DNA of 64,000 nt, taken from Calditrichaceae bacterium. GTDB lineage: Bacteria > Calditrichota > Calditrichia > RBG-13-44-9 > J075. Positions 50,956-60,131 of this stretch are shown in pieces. A program made the translations under genes and the position numbers. Position 1 is the first letter of the stretch; the number at the start of each line of letters is the position of its first letter. The notes beneath the pieces are model-generated. The model was not told where the DNA came from. It did no database searches and saw only the letters and a program-made list of their open reading frames with translations. The DNA lies in NCBI GenBank assembly GCA_013360445.1, contig JABWBP010000004.1, forward strand, positions 1 to 64,000. The letters are read 5' to 3'.

Positions 50956-53625
50956 TTAGAGTCCCAGGAAAGACAACCCGATTTCCACCCGCCGGGGGGG
51001 ATAAAACCGGCTGGGATCAATCAACTGCGCCTGGTTGACGGAAGGAAACTGGGTATAATCCGGTGAACCGGTGGTGGAGAACACGAATCCATTTACAAAA
51101 TGGGTATTAAAAAGGTTAAATATCCGGATAAAAGCTCCCAATTGAGCGAATTTGATTTTAAAGAACTTTTCCGCCCGTAGATCCGCCAGGATGAAGCTGG
51201 ATTTCCGCCCGGAATTGGTTTCCAAATCCGCCCCGAAGCCGGAACCGATTTGCGGAGTATAAGGCTGCCCGCTGCCCAATTTCAGAATGGCGCTGACGGA
51301 GTAATTTCCCGGCTTCGCCAGTACCGCGGTGGCGTTGAGGGTATGGAGCTGGTCCCAGTCGAAAGGAATGTCGCGCGGGCGGGGGTCTTTGCCGCCTTCC
51401 GCGCGGGTGGCGGTTTCCCGGGGATTGCTGGAATTTCCCCGGGCGACTTGCAGGGTGTAATCCACGGTGGTGCTGATCAAACCAACCGGTCGCTGGTCCA
51501 GCGAGACGGTGAATCCGTAAATATTTCCAAAGTCCACGTTGGTAAAGCGGGGATAATCCGCCACGTTATAGGTGGTCACGAATTCCACCCCTAACAGGTC
51601 GCGGATATCCTTGGAAAAAAGCGTAATCTCCAGGCCCACGTAATCGGTCACCGCCTGTTTGAAGCCGAATTCATATTGAATGGTTTTCTCCGGGCCTAAG
51701 TCCGGGTTTCCCATTACCCCGTAATCAATGGAGTTGGCCTGCAATTCATTGAGCACCGAATAATCCGCATTGCTGTAGAGATTGGCGAGGCCGGGCATTT
51801 GTGAAAAATGGCCGTAAGAGAAATACAAAGAAGAGGTGGATGAGAGGGGATAGCTGAACCCGATGCGCGGGGAAAGCGAGGATTTGACGGTGGTGTTCTG
51901 CGGATACGATTCCGGGGCGCCCTGAATGGCGTTGGCGGGATTTCTCAAATCGCTGGGCACCGTGGCCCGGGCGTCGAAATAGTCGTAGCGCAGCCCCGCC
52001 CGCAGGACGAAATCTCCCCACTCCACCCGATCTTGCAGATAGAGCGCTCCCTGGCGGGGTTTGTAAGTTTGTACTCCCGGCTCGCCGGGGATGCTTTCCC
52101 GGGGCAGCAGCACCTGCACCCCGTTCACCGTGGTGGGGCGGAGGTAGCCGGGGCTGCCGAAGGTGACTTCCGATACCTGCGCTTCGATGCCGGTTTCGAG
52201 CAGGTGGTTGCGGGTCGCCTGCAGGGTAAAATCCCCCTTGAAAATCCCGGAATTGGTCTCCTGCTTGAACCTGCCTAAGTCAACCCCCTGGATCACCGCC
52301 CCGTATGCAAAGTTGGGATCGCTCTTCGGTTCCCCTGCTTCCAGGTAGCGGGGATCATATAAATCTTCATAAGTGAAATCGGTGTAATCGAAGTAATTCT
52401 GGCGCAGGTTCAGCCTGTAAAACATTTTCTCCGAAAGGGTGTGGGTCCAGTCCAGGCCGTGTGAAACCGAGAAGGTGGATTGGGTTTTAATGCCCTCGGG
52501 GTTTAAATAAAAGCCGTGATTGTAGAGCTGGCCTTCGATATCGTTCAGAATGGCCTGGTAACTGATCTGGATGTTTTTGATCGCGCGATTGGCCAGTTTG
52601 AACTGCCCGCTCCATTCCTCGCTCCACTGCATATCGACAGTTGCCCCGTCGCCGGTAGGGAATTTTTCGCCGGTCTCGAAATTGTTTTCATCCGTGGGCA
52701 TAAAAACCCGCTCTCCGTACAGATACCCATCGTTCATAAAGCGGCGCCCGCTGATCAAAAAGGTGGTTTTCGGAAGCGGCACGGGACCGCTGAGGGTGAT
52801 CTGGTAGTTTTGAATCCGGCTGGGATTGATAGCGTCATTATTGGGGTAGCGGTCCGTGTCCGTGGTATAATAATCTCCGCCATAGACTTCGCCGCTCCAC
52901 TCGAACCGCTCCGATCCGGATTTCAGCACCGTGTTCACCACCCCGGACATGGCCTGGCCATATTTGGCGTCGAAGGTTCCGCTGATCACCTGCACCTCTT
53001 CGATTACCGAGCGGTCTAAGCGCAGGGTGGAGGTATTGTCGTAGGGATTGTTCACGGAAACCCCGTCCACCTGGTACTGAACCTCTCCCAAACGCCCCCC
53101 GCGGAAGTGCCCGTCCACCACCCCGGCTTGCAGGTTGACGATTTCATCGAGGGTTTGCACCGGCAACATGCGGATCTCCTGGGAATTTACCGAGGCAATG
53201 GAACTGGTGAGGTTGAATTCCACCAGCGGTTTTTGAGCGGTAACCACCACCTCTTCTCCGGCAACGGCTTCCTGGGCCAGCGCCGCGTCGATGCGGGTGG
53301 TTTTATCCGCCGAGACCCGCACGTTCTCCATCACCCTGGTCTGGTAGCCGATGTAGAAGAAGCGCATGGTGTAAGTGCCGGCGCGCACGTTCAGGATGAC
53401 GTAGAACCCGTCCGTATCGGTGGCGGCCCCTAATTCGGTATCGTCCAGGATGACATTGACCCCGATCAGGGGTTCGCCGTTGCTGTCTTTTACCTGGCCG
53501 GAGATTTTTCCGGTGGTTTGGGCGAAGAGAGGAAAAGCAATTGTTAGAAGGAGAAGACTGGCCAGTAAGATGAATCCCAATCCTTTTGCAAGGCCGAAGC
53601 GAAGTTGATCATGGTAGCTATGCAT
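50956..53625 (-). CDS. TonB-dependent receptor with carboxypeptidase-like regulatory domain
   Basis: An 889-residue outer-membrane transporter: signal peptide, a carboxypeptidase-regulatory-like domain (GKISGQVKDSNGEPLIGVNVILDDT...GFYVILNVRAGTYTMRF), plug domain (VVVTAQKPLVEFN, QVDGVSVNNPYDN, VISGTFDAKYGQAMSGVVNTVLK), and a 22-strand-type barrel ending in VEIGLSFLGL. It probably imports oligosaccharides from surface glucan breakdown, but the substrate is inferred from context. It is not a full SusC (no SusD partner is encoded). The ATG at 53625 is preferred over the preceding TTG; GAGGAG lies upstream. Confidence 0.9.
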   Translation of the reverse strand: MHSYHDQLRFGLAKGLGFILLASLLLLTIAFPLFAQTTGKISGQVKDSNGEPLIGVNVILDDTELGAATDTDGFYVILNVRAGTYTMRFFYIGYQTRVMENVRVSADKTTRIDAALAQEAVAGEEVVVTAQKPLVEFNLTSSIASVNSQEIRMLPVQTLDEIVNLQAGVVDGHFRGGRLGEVQYQVDGVSVNNPYDNTSTLRLDRSVIEEVQVISGTFDAKYGQAMSGVVNTVLKSGSERFEWSGEVYGGDYYTTDTDRYPNNDAINPSRIQNYQITLSGPVPLPKTTFLISGRRFMNDGYLYGERVFMPTDENNFETGEKFPTGDGATVDMQWSEEWSGQFKLANRAIKNIQISYQAILNDIEGQLYNHGFYLNPEGIKTQSTFSVSHGLDWTHTLSEKMFYRLNLRQNYFDYTDFTYEDLYDPRYLEAGEPKSDPNFAYGAVIQGVDLGRFKQETNSGIFKGDFTLQATRNHLLETGIEAQVSEVTFGSPGYLRPTTVNGVQVLLPRESIPGEPGVQTYKPRQGALYLQDRVEWGDFVLRAGLRYDYFDARATVPSDLRNPANAIQGAPESYPQNTTVKSSLSPRIGFSYPLSSTSSLYFSYGHFSQMPGLANLYSNADYSVLNELQANSIDYGVMGNPDLGPEKTIQYEFGFKQAVTDYVGLEITLFSKDIRDLLGVEFVTTYNVADYPRFTNVDFGNIYGFTVSLDQRPVGLISTTVDYTLQVARGNSSNPRETATRAEGGKDPRPRDIPFDWDQLHTLNATAVLAKPGNYSVSAILKLGSGQPYTPQIGSGFGADLETNSGRKSSFILADLRAEKFFKIKFAQLGAFIRIFNLFNTHFVNGFVFSTTGSPDYTQFPSVNQAQLIDPSRFYPPRRVEIGLSFLGL

Positions 53626-53876
53626 CAATCCACCGCTCCTCTATAATGTTGTCTGAAATTGGCGGCAGGCCGGGAAATACCCGGGCCTGCTGCCGGAAAT
53701 TGATCGCATAGAGGTAATTTGACAATGGCGCGCCAGGATTTTCTTTGTCAGGATTGACAGGATGATCGGGATTTTAAGTTGGATTTTTGCCCGATGGCTT
53801 ATTCAATTGGGCAGCTCTAATCATGGGAATCCTGTTCATCCTGTCTAAATCTCTGAACGTAGCATTATCAAGGCGC
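53626..53876. repeat. Spacer with CAGGAT-type inverted repeat
   Basis: GTCAGGATTGACAGGATGAT (about 53748) and AATCCTGTTCATCCTGTCTA (about 53827) are imperfect inverted copies of the same repeat type seen at 5565-5597 and 5765-5790. No gene is present. It separates the receptor from the CBM9-like gene. Confidence 0.55.
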
Positions 53877-55778
53877 TCACCGGATCAGAACCATTTTCGC
53901 CACGTTGCTATCCAGCGATTTGCCGGTAGCGGGGCTGTTGACCCGGATTTTGTAGAAATAAATGCCGGAGGAGAGATTCCGGGCGTCGAAACTCAAATCA
54001 TGGGTTCCGGCGGCCTGGCTGGTCGCGTTTACACTGGCGATCTCCTGGCCTAACACATTGAAAAACGACATTTCCACGTTGCCGGCAAAGGGAATGCTGT
54101 AGCGAATGGTGGTGTTGGGGTTGAAAGGATTGGGAAAGTTGCCGAGCAGTTCGATGGTGTTGGGCAGGGTCGCGAGCGGTTTGTCGCCTATTCCAACCAG
54201 CATTTCCGGATTCATGACCGCCCAGGGCACTGCCGGGCCGCCGTCATGCTCGCGGAAGAACCAGGTGCGGGTGCCGTAATCGCTGAGGGGATCTTCGAAC
54301 GAATCGCCGTCCATCAGCATCACCCCGAAGAACAGCAGCTTGTCGCCCAGGTTCGAGGGATAGCCCAGGTAGGTGAGGTCTATCTTCATTTCCACGATAA
54401 ACCCTTCATCCACATCGGTATTGTTGTTACAGGTGGTGTTGGGCTTCAGGGCCAGGGCGTATTGAGTGCTGCTGGAGTCGAGCATGGTAATCAGGTAATC
54501 CAGGGCCACCGGCTGGCAGGTGCCGTCGAGGCTGGCGGTTAGCGCCCGCATGAACATAATATTGTCATCGTTCGTTGCACCGCGGTCGCCGACAATGATG
54601 CGCACGCCGTCGCGGCGGTCATATTCATTGGTGCCCTGCACTAACAGGTCGCGCACGTCCGCCGCAAAATAGAGATAGTGCTCCCGGAAGAACATCTTGA
54701 TGGTCGCGTCGCCGCCGTTCAGCACCGGGGGACGGGGATTGCCGCCTAATTCCGGCTGGAATTGGCCGCTGCGATAGGGCCCGATACCGGGATAGCTATT
54801 GCGAACAGTTGCATCATCCCATTTGATATCAAAGCTATAGACTTCCGTCTGCGACCAGACCGCATCGTTCAAAACCCCGTCGATTTGCGGTTCAGGCATC
54901 TGGATAGCGTTGGGCAGAACCACATCCGGTTCGAAATCCGGCAGCGCCCCGGAGTTGATGGTCACATTCGGATGGACATACACGCGGCCGGCATTGTTCG
55001 CATCGGCGTTGCCCCAGGGGTTCTGCCACCAGGTTCTCATACTGGCGATTCTCCCGGGAACCCCGGAGAAAACCCAGTCGCCATCCCAGATGGAGAAGTT
55101 GAATTCGATGACATCGCCGTTGGGATCGGAAGGATTATATCCTAACAGGCTGACGTCAAAGCGCATCTCCACGGTCCAGCGCACGTCGGGGGTGGCATCA
55201 TCGTTGGAAATCCCGTCCACCACGGTGCGGGCATCCCACGCCGCCCGCTGTTCCGGGGTTCGAGTGGTGTCATCAAAGTTCCCGTAACGGCCGATAAAGC
55301 GGGGCGGGGCGCCGGGAACGATCAAGGAGTCAATATTGACATACCACCAGGTGTAGAAATATTCCACCGCCGGGGTGGGCCGGTTGGCGCTGGCGCGGTC
55401 GCGGAGGTTCATCAGGAGGCCGTCCCAACGCGCCCAATCCGCAATGCCGCCTACCGAGGAGTCGGGAATGTCGAACCCCACCCAGAGATAGTTGCCATCG
55501 ACCAGGAATTTCACCGTGGCGTTGGTGCCATCGAAGATCACTTCCGGCTGAAATTCCGGGCGCCAGCCGCTGGTGGGTAAACCGGCGCTCTGGCCATAGA
55601 CGATCTGTATTTCTTCCGCGGCAGCCCAGGCCGGTTCATTTAATGCCCCATCCATGGTAATCGTAGCGCCGGCTACGTTCCGCGCCCAAATGGCGTCCTG
55701 CCGCTGGGCCATTGCCGTTGACGCCAGGAGCAATAGCAGCGCTATGCTCAGCATCCCAAACAGTACTGATCGGTTCAT
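53877..55778 (-). CDS. T9SS-sorted protein with two CBM9-like domains
   Basis: A 633-residue secreted protein: signal peptide (MNRSVLFGMLSIALLLLLASTAMA), two CBM9/DOMON-like beta-sandwich domains (ATITMDGALNEPAWAAAEEI near residue 35; PQIDGVLNDAVWSQTEVYSFDIKWDD near residue 310), and a T9SS sorting domain (LLGNFPNPFNPNTTIRYSI to KMVLIR). It is a likely surface carbohydrate-binding protein in place of a SusD-type lipoprotein. It is the first gene after the LacI regulator. The ATG at 55778 has AGGGGA upstream; the longer frame reaches into the lacI end. Confidence 0.85.
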   Translation of the reverse strand: MNRSVLFGMLSIALLLLLASTAMAQRQDAIWARNVAGATITMDGALNEPAWAAAEEIQIVYGQSAGLPTSGWRPEFQPEVIFDGTNATVKFLVDGNYLWVGFDIPDSSVGGIADWARWDGLLMNLRDRASANRPTPAVEYFYTWWYVNIDSLIVPGAPPRFIGRYGNFDDTTRTPEQRAAWDARTVVDGISNDDATPDVRWTVEMRFDVSLLGYNPSDPNGDVIEFNFSIWDGDWVFSGVPGRIASMRTWWQNPWGNADANNAGRVYVHPNVTINSGALPDFEPDVVLPNAIQMPEPQIDGVLNDAVWSQTEVYSFDIKWDDATVRNSYPGIGPYRSGQFQPELGGNPRPPVLNGGDATIKMFFREHYLYFAADVRDLLVQGTNEYDRRDGVRIIVGDRGATNDDNIMFMRALTASLDGTCQPVALDYLITMLDSSSTQYALALKPNTTCNNNTDVDEGFIVEMKIDLTYLGYPSNLGDKLLFFGVMLMDGDSFEDPLSDYGTRTWFFREHDGGPAVPWAVMNPEMLVGIGDKPLATLPNTIELLGNFPNPFNPNTTIRYSIPFAGNVEMSFFNVLGQEIASVNATSQAAGTHDLSFDARNLSSGIYFYKIRVNSPATGKSLDSNVAKMVLIR

Positions 55779-55819
55779 GATAAATCCCCTGATTTTGGTT
55801 GAACGGTTAAATGGGTTAA

Positions 55820-56851
55820 TTAGAGTAAAAGTTGAGTCGTAGGATTTGCACATCCGCAGGAACCGCCGAGGATAACCCCCGCGGTGAGTTCTTCCCGGTA
55901 AGGGTAGCCGGGATTTACGTCGCCGGAAATCATTCGCAATAAATAACGCACCGCTTTGCTGCCCAGCTCGAAAATGGGTACGTGGACGGTGGTGAGACGA
56001 GGGGTGAGCAAGCGGGAGAGAAAAATATCATCGAACCCGGTTATGGCGACGTCGCGGGGAATTTGAATATGGGAAGACCTGGCCGCTTCATACGCGCCCA
56101 GGGCCATCATGTCGTTTGCGGCAAAAATGGCGTCCGGTTTTTGGGGCTGGCTCATCAGGCGCATCAATCCGTAGTATCCCGCCTGAATGGTGAAATTCCC
56201 GGCCACAATTAGTTCCTCCTGCAAGGCAATTCCATGGGCGGACAATGCCTCTGTATAACCCTTGAAGCGCTCATCAGCGTCGCAATTGCCCTGGGGACCC
56301 TTGATGATGGCGATATTCCGAAAGCCGTGCCCGATCAAATGTTCCACGATGGCCATGGCGCCCTGGTAATTATTTACGTTGAAGCTCACCATGCTATTGA
56401 TCTGTTTGCTGGCATTGAGCAGAACGATGGGACGCTTGCTTTTTTTGAGCAATTCCACCACGCTGCTGTCCAACTCCGAGGCCATAAGGATCACCCCGTC
56501 CACCCGGCCGCTGCCCATAAACTCGATCAGGGTTTCCACGATGTTACGCTGGCTGTGGGAGCTGGAAATCATCACAAAGCGGTTAGCCCGGTAGGCCTCT
56601 TCGTCGATGCTGTGAATGAGATCCATGAAAAACTCATCCATCAATTCCGGGAGGATGACGCCGATGGTGTCGGTTTGGCGGCGGGAGAGTCCCCTGGCAA
56701 TGGGGTTGGGTTTGTAATTGTATTCGCGGGCGATCTGGATAATTCTACGGCGGGTTTCTTCTCTGACGGGGCCTTTGCCATTCAAAGTTCGGGAAACCGT
56801 CGCAATAGATACGCCGGCTTTCCGGGCAATTTCTTTGATGTCAATGTTCAT
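55820..56851 (-). CDS. LacI-family transcriptional regulator
   Basis: A 343-residue regulator: HTH (IKEIARKAGVSIATVSRTLNG), hinge helix (YKPNPIARGLSRRQTDTIGVILP) and a periplasmic-binding-like sensor domain (DAIFAANDMMALGAYEAARS, DVAITGFDD, LTTVHVPIFELGSKAVRYLL). It should repress the glucan locus until a sugar inducer binds. An 18-bp perfect operator lies upstream of its own gene (56918-56935) and an identical 16-bp core precedes the sugar-binding protein gene (60170-60185), so it likely controls itself and the importer. Confidence 0.95.
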   Translation of the reverse strand: MNIDIKEIARKAGVSIATVSRTLNGKGPVREETRRRIIQIAREYNYKPNPIARGLSRRQTDTIGVILPELMDEFFMDLIHSIDEEAYRANRFVMISSSHSQRNIVETLIEFMGSGRVDGVILMASELDSSVVELLKKSKRPIVLLNASKQINSMVSFNVNNYQGAMAIVEHLIGHGFRNIAIIKGPQGNCDADERFKGYTEALSAHGIALQEELIVAGNFTIQAGYYGLMRLMSQPQKPDAIFAANDMMALGAYEAARSSHIQIPRDVAITGFDDIFLSRLLTPRLTTVHVPIFELGSKAVRYLLRMISGDVNPGYPYREELTAGVILGGSCGCANPTTQLLL

Positions 56852-56917
56852 GGCCGCCCCGGCTGTAAACGGTTTCTCAAGTGGTCTATCAAATTACGAT
56901 AGTAATGAGATATATCG

Positions 56918-56935
56918 AATGTAAACGTTTACATT
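56918..56935. promoter_or_regulatory. LacI-type operator upstream of lacI gene
   Basis: AATGTAAACGTTTACATT is a perfect 18-bp palindrome with the central CG of LacI/CcpA-type sites. It lies 67 bp before the regulator start codon, in the spacer after the ABC permease genes. Confidence 0.88.
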
Positions 56936-57075
56936 TTACAAAAGAGTTTAACAATGCAACATTAATTTGTCAAGAAAAAAATATTTAACTGCCAAAAGTA
57001 ACCGGTTTGAGGCCGTTTGCAGGCGGCCGCAGAGGATCGCCGCTTTTACCCTGCCCGGCAAGCCACCTGCCGCAC

Positions 57076-57909
57076 CTACTCCTTTACCCCTCCCAACAGA
57101 ATACCCCGCAGGTAATATTTCTGCAGCGCCAGGAACACTACCAGGATGGGGGTGATAGTGATGACCGAACCGGCCATCATCAATTCCGGGTCTTGTACAT
57201 ATTCGCCCAGGAGATTCGCCAGCGCAACCGGGAGGGTGTACATGTTTTCCCGGGTCATCACGATCAGGGGCCATAAAAAATCATTCCAGGTACCCATAAA
57301 GGTGAACAGCGCCAGGGTTACCAGCACCGGCATGGAGAGGGGCAGGATGATTCGCCAGTAAATCAGGAAATCGCTGGCGCCGTCGATGCGCGCCGCTTCG
57401 ATCAGGCTGTCCGGCACGCTTTTCAGGTATTGATGGATCAGGAAGATGCCAAAAATGCTGGCCATGCCGGGAAAAATGATCCCGAAATAGGTGTTCAGCA
57501 GGCCTAATTTGTTGAGCAGTAAAAATACCGGCAGCATGGTCACCTGCCCGGGGATGATCATGGAAGAGAGCAGCAGGGCAAACAGGGGCTTTTTGGCCCG
57601 GAAAGTGAATTTGGCGAACGCATACCCGGCCATGGAGTTGACCAGCACGGAAACGAGCGTTACCGAAATCGCCAGTACCAGGCTGTTCAAAAAATAGCGT
57701 CCCAGGTTCATGCGCTCGAAGAGGGTGCGGTATTGCAGCAGGGTAAATTGGTCGGGAATGAATTTGGGCGGGAATACCGAGGCTTCCCCGGTTTGCATGA
57801 AGGAAGCGCTGAGCATCCAGATAAACGGCAGCACCGTAATTATCGACACCAGCAGCATGGCCAGGTGAAAGAGCGCCGTAAGGATCATGATGCGGGTTTT
57901 AGGGTTCAC
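57076..57909 (-). CDS. ABC sugar transporter permease (MalG type)
   Basis: A 277-residue inner-membrane permease with six TM helices. The EAA loop is YLKSVPDSLIEAARIDGASDFLIYWRIILPLSMP. The upstream part of the open frame to 58344 is a shadow of the other permease gene. The GTG at 57909 overlaps the preceding stop by four bases (GTGA), a classic coupled arrangement. It pairs with the MalF-type permease; no ATPase gene follows. Confidence 0.93.
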   Translation of the reverse strand: MNPKTRIMILTALFHLAMLLVSIITVLPFIWMLSASFMQTGEASVFPPKFIPDQFTLLQYRTLFERMNLGRYFLNSLVLAISVTLVSVLVNSMAGYAFAKFTFRAKKPLFALLLSSMIIPGQVTMLPVFLLLNKLGLLNTYFGIIFPGMASIFGIFLIHQYLKSVPDSLIEAARIDGASDFLIYWRIILPLSMPVLVTLALFTFMGTWNDFLWPLIVMTRENMYTLPVALANLLGEYVQDPELMMAGSVITITPILVVFLALQKYYLRGILLGGVKE

Positions 57910-58790
57910 AACGCTTCCTGGTATCTTTTTTGGATTGCCGATTGCAGCAGCGCCAGGATTACTAAAATAAAGAACAGAACGAACGCGATGGCGCTGGAAT
58001 AGCCCATTTGCCACCAGCGAAATCCCTGCTGGTAGAGATACAGCACAATACTCAGGGTGGAATTTACCGGGCCGCCCTGGGTCATCACGTACGGCTCGGC
58101 GAAGAACTGGAAATACCCGATGATGGTAATCACGGTCACGAACACCGTGGTGGGGGCCAGTTGGGGAATGGTAACGTGGAGGTGCTGCTGCCACCAGTTC
58201 GCCCCGTCGATGCGGGCGGCTTCGTAGAGAGAGTCGGGGATGGCTTGCAGCCCGGCCAGGAAGATCATCATGTTGTAGCCGAAATTTTTCCATACCGCCA
58301 GCAGAATCAGCGAGGGCATGGCCCAGGCGGAGCTGCCTAACCAATCCACCGGCCCGAGGTTGAAAAAGGAGAGCAGGTAATTGAAAATCCCGAAACGGGG
58401 GTGGTACATGTAACGCCAGACCACCGCCACCGCCACCAGGGTGGTAATGACCGGCATAAAGAAGGCTAATCGAAAAAATTTTTTGAAGCGCAGCAATTTG
58501 GAGTTCAGGGCAATGGCCGCCGCCAGGGAGACCAGGATGGTGAGAGGCCCGCCCACCAGCACAAAATAGCCGGTATTGAAAAGGGCTTTCCAGAAAAGGG
58601 GATCGGAGAGCGCCCGGAGGTAGTTGCCGAAGAGAATGAAGCGGGCGCGATCCATGTTTCCCAGGGCATAAATATCGAAATCCGTGAGACTCATCAGCAG
58701 CGCCGCGCCCACCGGCAGGAAAAAGAAAATTAACAGCGTTGCCAGGGCGGGCGCCAGGAAAAAAAAGGGCGTATAGAGATTTTTATTCAT
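57906..58790 (-). CDS. ABC sugar transporter permease (MalF/UgpA type)
   Basis: A 294-residue permease with six TM helices; EAA loop GLQAIPDSLYEAARIDGANWWQQHLHVTIPQLAP and C-terminal GGPVNSTLSIVLYLYQQGFRWWQMGYSSAIAF are typical of sugar (CUT1) importers. It forms the membrane channel with the product of 57076-57909 and receives sugar from the lipoprotein encoded 36 bp upstream. Confidence 0.93.
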   Translation of the reverse strand: MNKNLYTPFFFLAPALATLLIFFFLPVGAALLMSLTDFDIYALGNMDRARFILFGNYLRALSDPLFWKALFNTGYFVLVGGPLTILVSLAAAIALNSKLLRFKKFFRLAFFMPVITTLVAVAVVWRYMYHPRFGIFNYLLSFFNLGPVDWLGSSAWAMPSLILLAVWKNFGYNMMIFLAGLQAIPDSLYEAARIDGANWWQQHLHVTIPQLAPTTVFVTVITIIGYFQFFAEPYVMTQGGPVNSTLSIVLYLYQQGFRWWQMGYSSAIAFVLFFILVILALLQSAIQKRYQEAL

Positions 58791-58826
58791 GTTGACCGTT
58801 AGTTATGACTTCACCACGAAGTAGAA

Positions 58827-60131
58827 CTATTCAACAGAAGTGATCAAATGGTTGGAAATCAGCCAGCGCCGTTTTTCCAGGATGCGATCGACGTCCCGGT
58901 TCAGCTGGGCAATCGCTTCATCGAGGGTGGCCTGGCCATAAACCGCTTTTTCCAGGTGCTCCTGGATTTTCACTGCAATCTGTTCCCATTCCGGGATGGG
59001 AGGGGTCGGCTGCACCGCTTCCAACTGTTGGAAAAACGCCCTCGCTTCCGGGTCGTTGCGCAGCTCCGGGGCTTCCCAGGCCCGGCGCACCGCGGGAAGG
59101 TCGCGGGTGATGCGGAAAAATTCCACCTGGGTTTCCGCGGTTGCTAAAAATTCGATGAACCGCCAGGCCGCCCCGGGGTAGGGTGAGTTCTTGAAAATCA
59201 CCAGGCTGGCGCCCCCCGCCACGGAGTTCCGATTGAGCGCCCGGGGCATGGGAGCGGTACTCCATTTCCCCGCGATTTCCGGGGAGCGTTTGCGGATCTC
59301 ATTGACGTTCCAGGGGCCGGTAATGGTCATGGCAAAGGTGGCGCTAGCAAATCCCTGGTAGATATTGACGAACTCGGTCATGGTGCGGGGAGCCAGCCCC
59401 TCCCGGAAAAAATCGAGATAGAACTTCAAAGCTTCCCGGTTGGCAGGCTCATCGAACGCGCCGTAGCAGTAGTTATCGCGCAGCAATCTTCCCCCGTTGC
59501 TCATCATCAAAATTGCCGGAACCTGCCAGTCGTTATAGATCAGGGAAAAGAAGTTGGCGTAACGGGTTTCGCCGTTGGCGGCCGCCGCTTTGATCTTTTG
59601 GGAAATCTCCAGCCACTCCGCCCAGGTTTGGGGCGGGCGGGGATAACCCAGCGCCTCCAAAACATCCTTCCGGTAAAACAGCACCCGGGTATCCACGTAC
59701 CAGGGAATGCCCAACACCCTCCCGTTGATCATATTGGTATTCCAAATGCCCTCGAAAAATGCCTGCGGATGGATAACCTCCGAGCCGGCGATCAGGGAGT
59801 CGAGAGGGTAGAGCGCGTCCAGCGCCTGGAATTCCGGTATCCAGGTGTTGCCAAGCTGGCAGAGGTCCGGGGTGGAATTGCCGGCAAAAGCGGTGAGCAG
59901 TTTTTCGTGCGCAGCGCCCCAGGGGATCGCCTGCACCTTGACCCGGATTCCCGGGTTCAGGCGTTCAAATTGGGGAAGCAGGGATTTAATATGTTCACCT
60001 TCCGCGCCCATGGCCCAGAAGGTGATTTCAACCGGCTGGCTTCCGGATTCGTGGCAGGATAAAAAAAAGAGCGGGAGGATGCGAATGATACAACGCGAGA
60101 TAATTCTGGATATTGAGGCGCCGCCGTGCAT
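58827..60131 (-). CDS. ABC sugar-binding lipoprotein (CUT1 family)
   Basis: A 434-residue extracytoplasmic solute-binding protein. A lipobox (LFFLSC) lies near residue 25, then VEITFWAMGAEGEHIKSLLPQFERLNPGIRVKVQ, LLTAFAGNSTPDLCQLGNTWIPEF and GIPWYVDTRVLFYRKD, all typical of maltose/oligosaccharide binders. It delivers oligosaccharides to the two permeases. Its promoter region carries the LacI-type operator at 60170-60185. GGGG precedes the ATG. Confidence 0.93.
   Translation of the reverse strand: MHGGASISRIISRCIIRILPLFFLSCHESGSQPVEITFWAMGAEGEHIKSLLPQFERLNPGIRVKVQAIPWGAAHEKLLTAFAGNSTPDLCQLGNTWIPEFQALDALYPLDSLIAGSEVIHPQAFFEGIWNTNMINGRVLGIPWYVDTRVLFYRKDVLEALGYPRPPQTWAEWLEISQKIKAAAANGETRYANFFSLIYNDWQVPAILMMSNGGRLLRDNYCYGAFDEPANREALKFYLDFFREGLAPRTMTEFVNIYQGFASATFAMTITGPWNVNEIRKRSPEIAGKWSTAPMPRALNRNSVAGGASLVIFKNSPYPGAAWRFIEFLATAETQVEFFRITRDLPAVRRAWEAPELRNDPEARAFFQQLEAVQPTPPIPEWEQIAVKIQEHLEKAVYGQATLDEAIAQLNRDVDRILEKRRWLISNHLITSVE

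Noticed and set aside
57910-58344. N-terminal extension of the MalG-type permease frame
   Set aside because: It overlaps the MalF-type permease in another frame; family homology and the GTGA overlap place the start at 57909.
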